Shown here: positions 61,309-64,000 of the stretch, piece by piece | Layout: every line of letters starts with the position of its first letter | How positions within the stretch are numbered: position 1 is the first letter of the stretch | Origin: Hydractinia symbiolongicarpus | Taxonomy: Eukaryota; Cnidaria; Hydrozoa; Anthoathecata; Hydractiniidae | Direction: 5' to 3' | DNA length: 64,000 nucleotides | Assembly (NCBI RefSeq): GCF_029227915.1 | Contig: NC_079879.1 | Location: 18,724,001 to 18,788,000 of the forward strand | Position numbers and translations under genes: made by a program | Notes under the pieces: generated by a model | What the model saw: the letters and a program-made list of their open reading frames with translations, nothing else | Database searches by the model: none | Told to the model about the DNA's origin: nothing

Positions 61309-64000
61309 TTATAAAGTTGTGCAAACGCCACTTTTTTTTTGTTTCGATGATGGTGAAAGTGTTGCTCTCTGGTTTGTTTGACCATTTGCAGGGGTTTCGT
61401 GCGGGTTGTGCAATGCGGGATCATACTCCTAAAAAAGAAAAGTAAGTTACTTATATTTTTAGCTTTTGTTTTATCGTCGTCTGCTGATCAAAAAAGTGTT
61501 TTTAACAGGGGTTAGTTTCGTTGTGTTTACAGAATTTAATTTCACAATTCATTATATCAGGCAGTAAAAATAAACTTGTGGGTGAGATCGTGATATTCGC
61601 AAATAAAGCCTATTAATTTTTTAAAAGACAACCTCGTTCCCAGAGCATTTTGCCTCTCCCTTGTGCTGCGATTATTAACAGATATGACGAAAACCATGTT
61701 CGCCTTGGTGTCGAGATATATAAAAAAGAAACAACAGGCCCTGGGATGGAGGTTGTATAAAAGCGCTAGGGGTAAAAAAACAAAGGCTTTATTTTTTTCT
61801 GAACACTTTAAAATGCACAAAAGCCTAACATTAGGGTAAGCTTACAGAAATAGCAATTTATAACACAGCAAGGTAACTTACAACATATGACAGCGTCACA
61901 AACGGATGGTCGATACCATAACTTTGCTGGTACCAATTTAAATCATTTTGAATATGTATGTTTTGGTATACTAAACTTAACTCAGCGTAGATGTCTTTAT
62001 AGCTAAACGAGAAGAAGATTTTTGTGAATGGAACTTAACAAACAAAATCTTTGTTAAAGCACAAAATTACAGTTTGGGAAAAAAAGTTTGCAGGAAATTA
62101 TTTAGCAAGGTATATTATCCGTGTAAAGTCGTGTATGGAAAAACAAGGAAAGACCTTTCAATATGTTTTTGCATAGCTAACCCAACATCATTGGAGACAA
62201 GTGTCACATTAAAAGTTGATACAACAAAATTTCCTAGCATGGAGCAATGAAACCGGGCAAAGAACTAAAATATATATTCTACCGAAATAGTTAAAGAGAA
62301 AGAAACCTAACCTAATAATACTATTGTAAATTAATGATACATACTTTTCAATAAAAATGGTGCGATCCAAGCATGCATGTAGAGCAATCAACTTCTCCTT
62401 AATAAATGTTCTTCTTGTTTCTTCAAACTTCTGACACTTTCCAAACTCGTACTGCATGTCGTCCATATATTTAGGATTATAATTGCTGATGTCTCGTAAA
62501 GCTTCTTTATACTTTTCTTTATTGACGTCAATCTCTTGTTCTAATTTTTTAACTTTTGTTTGAAGTTTTGACTTCTGTTCAGGTGTTAATTCAGTAGAGC
62601 TTTTTTCTTCTGTTTTTGCAAGTCCCCAAAGATGATTGGCGGAGTGGTAGGCTTTCATACATTTGTTAGCTATATCAAAGAAAAAGAAGAGAAAAAGTGA
62701 GGTGTTTTTTTTGCTTTATTTTAACAGATTAAGCAGGCTTTTGTAAAACCATGTGTTACTTCTAGATTTCAAACGGGTTTTTTAGCATGTAAAAGAAAAT
62801 TAGTCGTTTGACATAATAAAACGTAAAACATTATAATTCCTGGTGGTCAATTGTCTTGAAGTACTTCTACCAAATATAAGTTATAGTGCCCACCTGGTGC
62901 ATACCAAGTGGCCAATTTGATACGTATACCATATGAACAATAAGAACACACCTTGTAGATGTATACAACTAGGCGTTTACCCATAAAATAATCCACTGGA
63001 TCGCTCGTTCTTTTATATATTGCATTTTGTGTTTCCGTAACACGATTTTCTAACTTGCGTGAACTCTGCGCAGAGACAGACAGAGAAGAGAAAAGGCCAT
63101 TAAAGAAATTGCACGTTTGTATATCGCATACAAAAATATGCTGCGTTTCGACGCTACGTCACTGAGAATTCTTTGTAGCAGAGGGAAGTTAAGACGAATC
63201 GAAAAGAAACAAAGTGCACTGAGAACGACTTTGTGTTTTGTAAAAGAAACTTCAATCGGTGTAATTTCCAGACTTTAATTACTTGCAGGTCAAGTATTTT
63301 AAAAAAGGTTGCTACTGACGAATTCAAAATAAATATAAATAGCTCCGTGGCAATCGTGGTTTGTTTTGAGAATATATGAAGTTAATTTGAATTCAATCAT
63401 TGATAAAATTGAATTGGAAAAATAAATATTAAATGAATACCTTCGTTATATTTTATAACCCAAGGCTTTTGAGCTTTAGCAAAAGCTTCTTCGCTTCTTT
63501 TTGCTTCTTTTATTTTTGTGAGCGTTTTTGGGTAAACTTCATTTCTCCATTCTTGAATACTTTTACTTAGACCTTCAAGCCTCGTGTAAACTGATGAATG
63601 GAGATCTGCTAACGATACTCCTTCTTTTAGCCCGTCGATGACAGCTGAAAATGATGTCCCATATTCGAAGGATTTGTTGGAAACTTCGAACCACTTGTTC
63701 TGCCATGCTGAGAAGTAAAAGCAGTTAGAAATAAAAAAAAAACGAAAACAAAAACAAAAACAGAGAGAAAAAAATGACTTACATTTAAGTTTAGTCGCAT
63801 ATAAATTTTCAATTTCAGCCCTTTCGTGGATCATTTTAGACAAATCTTCCAATGTTTTAGAACCATCCTCTATTCGTCGTACAACTTTGCGATAATTATT
63901 TTCAATCCAAAAATTTTCTTCAACAGGTTGAACCTTGGTGTTTCCTTCTTTGATTTCAATCTCTTTAACTAATTTCTCTTGCTCCTGTAAAACTGGATAC
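61309..64000 (-). CDS. PACSIN: Syndapin/PACSIN-like F-BAR protein, 3' part, no SH3 domain
   Basis: Exons seen: 64000(edge)-63783, 63707-63441, 62669-62345, 62002-61882, 61428-61309; all junctions are GT..AG with matching phase. The encoded part is almost the whole F-BAR domain: NFWIENNYRKVVRRIEDG, ERAEIENLYATKL, WQNKWFEV, EAFAKAQKPWVIKYNEG, MKAYHSANHLWG, then KYMDDMQYEFGKCQKFEETR, and a final helix region with DLNWYQQSYGIDHPF. Syndapins bend membranes and link endocytosis to actin. The terminal exon encodes a low-complexity tail (HNPHETPANG) ending KQKKSGVCTTL-stop, with no SH3 domain where syndapins normally have one. The 5' end is outside the window. It converges on TRPA gene 2. Confidence 0.9.
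61629..61756. mobile_element. 128-bp fold-back element in an intron of the F-BAR gene
   Basis: CAACCTCGTTCCCAGAGC at the left end is complementary, with mismatches, to the right end CCTGGGATGGAGGTTG. It is related to the 70-bp fold-back at 52.8 kb. It lies in the intron between the last two coding exons. Confidence 0.55.
62980..63085 (-). repeat. Dispersed copy of the hairpin satellite unit
   Basis: Reverse orientation and diverged: ATAATCCACTGGATCGCTCG, then TATATATTGCATTTTGTG, CCGTAACACGA, and a CAGACAGACAG run. The hairpin itself is decayed. It is intronic in the F-BAR gene. Confidence 0.6.

Noticed and set aside
61145-61381. 78-codon plus-strand frame
   Set aside because: It covers the antisense of the last F-BAR exon, which has good splice signals and a matching phase.

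Overview
The window is invertebrate animal DNA, most probably from a cnidarian. The host part is AT-rich, its genes are split by short canonical GT..AG introns, and it holds two TRPA1-like channel genes, a syndapin-type F-BAR gene, and many MITE, SINE and satellite repeats. No ribosomal RNA, CRISPR array or prokaryotic operon is present. All gene models below were built by reading exons and splice phases by eye.

Layout. Positions 1-12,240 are most of a decayed Polinton (Maverick), visibly GC-richer than its surroundings. Left to right it carries a coiled-coil/membrane protein that runs off the left edge, a double-jelly-roll major capsid protein (MCP), a small membrane protein and a DDE integrase. 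These are followed by a BRO/MSV199-like protein, the packaging ATPase, zinc-finger and HNH-like proteins, several small membrane proteins, and a protein-primed family B DNA polymerase. Nearly every large gene has stops or frameshifts, so the copy looks dead. No adenovirus-type protease was seen; it may lie left of the window.

13,806-24,241 (minus) is a complete 11-exon TRPA1-like gene. 48,263-60,677 (plus) is a second, diverged TRPA1-like gene of 19 exons. In both models the exon lengths and phases close to an exact open frame (about 1,112 and 1,111 aa). The two genes are head to head, about 24 kb apart.

The 24-kb spacer is a nest of mobile DNA. It contains two direct copies of a 1.8-kb repeat that each end in a tRNA-like module (26.4-28.2 and 38.9-40.7 kb) and a tRNA-derived SINE. 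Between the copies is an intact 1,165-aa open reading frame (29,439-32,936) joining a 2A-like peptide, an OTU cysteine-protease domain and a Helitron-type helicase that lacks its P-loop and Rep nuclease. Downstream are a 144-bp tandem array, a pogo-type MITE, a small three-exon gene with an exon-duplicated module and an RGG tail (36,699-37,280), a 125-bp hairpin-bearing satellite, and a broken pogo/Tigger transposase near 42 kb.

61,309-64,000 (minus) is the 3' part of a syndapin/PACSIN-like F-BAR gene. It converges on the second TRPA gene and ends without an SH3 domain. A small secreted-protein gene lies antisense inside a TRPA intron at 53.1-53.4 kb.
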